A stretch of 64,000 nt of DNA, taken from contig JAJLRJ010000005.1 in the NCBI GenBank assembly GCA_024195265.1, positions 41,402,780 through 41,466,779 of the forward strand, read 5' to 3'. Of this stretch, positions 62,818 through 64,000 are shown one piece after another (the first letter of the stretch is position 1; every line of letters starts with the position of its first letter). The notes under the pieces are model-generated. The model was not told the DNA's origin and did no database searches. It was given only the letters and a program-made list of their open reading frames with translations. A program made the translations under genes and the position numbers. This DNA comes from Dendrophyllia cribrosa (Eukaryota > Cnidaria > Anthozoa > Scleractinia > Dendrophylliidae).

Positions 62818-64000
62818 GTATTAATAATAAATTCACGGAGTATTTGTGTTGTATTTCAATCTGTTTTGGCTTTGAGTTTTAGTCTACTCGAATGCATATC
62901 AGCACGTTTAAGGTCTGTTACTAAAATATGGTTGACACTTAATATCTTCGGCTAGATTGTCTAGACCAAGTTAAAAATTTTCCATGAATGTAAATCTTGA
63001 TGTCTTCGTCTGCCTCAATGCATAAGTTTGGTCACGTGACATGTCACGTGATCAAAATTAAAAATTAAGCAAATTGGCGATATGGCAGCGAATTTTATTT
63101 GTATAGTTGAATAAATTGGCGTTACTGATGGAGGTTTAACATATCTAACCTACGTTAGGAATGATTGTCCTCCAGTTTTAAAGTTACAGTTATAGATAAT
63201 CAAAGGTTGAATTTTGGACTTAAAAATGACCTTTGTACTCAAATTGTTTTTTAGAGAACAATGGACGATCATTCCAAACGTGAAGAGCTGGAATTATTGA
63301 ATCTGCATCAGAAAAGCGTTTTTATTTTATATTTTCTTTAAAAAACCCGTCACCAATTCGTCAAATATTTGCTATTTTAAGAAAAATGGTCACGTGACAT
63401 GTCACGTGACTTATGGGAAAGCTTATTATACTTAAAAAAATTAAGGACGATGAGACCTTTCCATGAGCCAAATTTCGATGCCCTGTGTTAAAGTTATCCC
63501 GACTAAACTGTTTTTTCCTGATTAAAGCCTTTGACCCAGGCCTTAAACTACTTGAGCACGAAGCGAGGTTACTTGAGAGTTTTTATTATATTGTTTCTAA
63601 CTGACAACAGACGGTCAAATTTCTAAAACTTCTCATATCATGGAACTGAACAAGTCCGCTCATATAAGTTTATCACTTATTCTAATGTTGTTATCGAGTT
63701 TTATTTCATATTTTGTCCACCTTAATTTGCATTTTAACCAGATGAAAAAATATTTGCATATTATGTCCATTTACGAAAGCAACGCAGCTGCTGGGCTCCG
63801 GTTAAACACGCGTCCAATATTTGTTGAATATTGTGATATGGCGAATGTTTGAAAGAGTCACAATGAAACGCGTTAAGCACGATGCTTACATTTTTAAGTA
63901 CATCGTAAACCATAATAGCCACGATTACACGAATCACTTTTTTAGTAGTTTTCTTTATTTCTTAATTATTCATTCCTGTAAACATGTTAATCTTTGGAGA
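62818..64000. other. Intron after kinase exon 13
   Basis: No further kinase exon was found in any plus frame. Apart from the CACGTG palindromes the sequence is AT-rich and unremarkable. Confidence 0.5.
63031..63410. promoter_or_regulatory. Two double-E-box palindromes 358 bases apart
   Basis: Two GTCACGTGAC decamers separated by AT occur at 63031-63052 (one mismatch at the end) and again at 63389-63410 (perfect). GTCACGTGAC is the consensus bound by TFEB/MITF/USF-type bHLH-zip factors. They may be regulatory or the ends of an unrecognised repeat. Confidence 0.35.

Noticed and set aside
1..64000. CRISPR arrays, tRNA or rRNA genes, bacterial operons
   Set aside because: None seen. The tandem arrays have no spacer-repeat pattern and the coding structure is eukaryotic.

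Overview
The window reads as a piece of an animal nuclear genome, most probably an anthozoan cnidarian (stony coral or sea anemone). This is inferred from the kinds of genes and mobile elements present; no marker gene fixes the species. Coding exons are small, separated by long introns with GT..AG borders, and the introns are packed with eukaryotic transposable elements. There are no operons, ribosome-binding sites or bacterial genes.

The backbone is one large plus-strand gene running from a signal-peptide exon at 1506-1597 out of the right edge of the window. I assembled 13 coding exons with compatible splice phases. They give a partial receptor tyrosine kinase of about 1,212 residues: signal peptide, von Willebrand factor A (VWA) domain, two immunoglobulin (Ig) domains, six fibronectin type III (FN3) domains, a transmembrane helix, a juxtamembrane segment, and the N-lobe of a tyrosine kinase of FGFR/Tie/RET-like type. 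Every extracellular domain is a single exon with phase 1 at both ends. FN3 domains 2-6 alternate between two sequence types (A-B-A-B-A). The catalytic loop, activation loop and C-lobe lie beyond position 64000.

Intron 1 (1598-23319, 21.7 kb) holds the following. At 1658-5337 is an element with roughly 950-bp inverted repeats around a complete two-exon gene for a 227-residue basic protein. At 7083-13680 is a decayed B-family DNA polymerase of the Polinton/adintovirus type on the plus strand, interrupted at 7504-11017 by a tyrosine-recombinase (DIRS-like) retroelement. Next come a 185-bp-arm hairpin, a 3.6-kb TTGG-type repeat, a second polymerase fragment in opposite orientation (18440-19560), and a hAT transposase relic (21371-22740).

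Intron 2 holds a Penelope-like element (24780-27367, minus strand) with RT, GIY-YIG and hammerhead-ribozyme-like remnants. Intron 3 holds hexanucleotide TTAGTA arrays and small inverted-repeat elements. Intron 4 is a nest of fold-back and TTAA-type elements. Intron 6 holds a 7.5-kb inverted structure split by a LINE with an intact 1,251-codon reading frame. Intron 9 holds a nearly complete 6.4-kb DIRS-like element (54221-60640).

The two DIRS-like elements share an unusual plan. Each has a short internally deleted copy fused directly to its left end, and each has a first gag exon of 39-40 codons followed by an intron filled with its own unrelated minisatellite. The mobile elements take no visible part in the receptor's function. 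Most of their reading frames are antisense to it.
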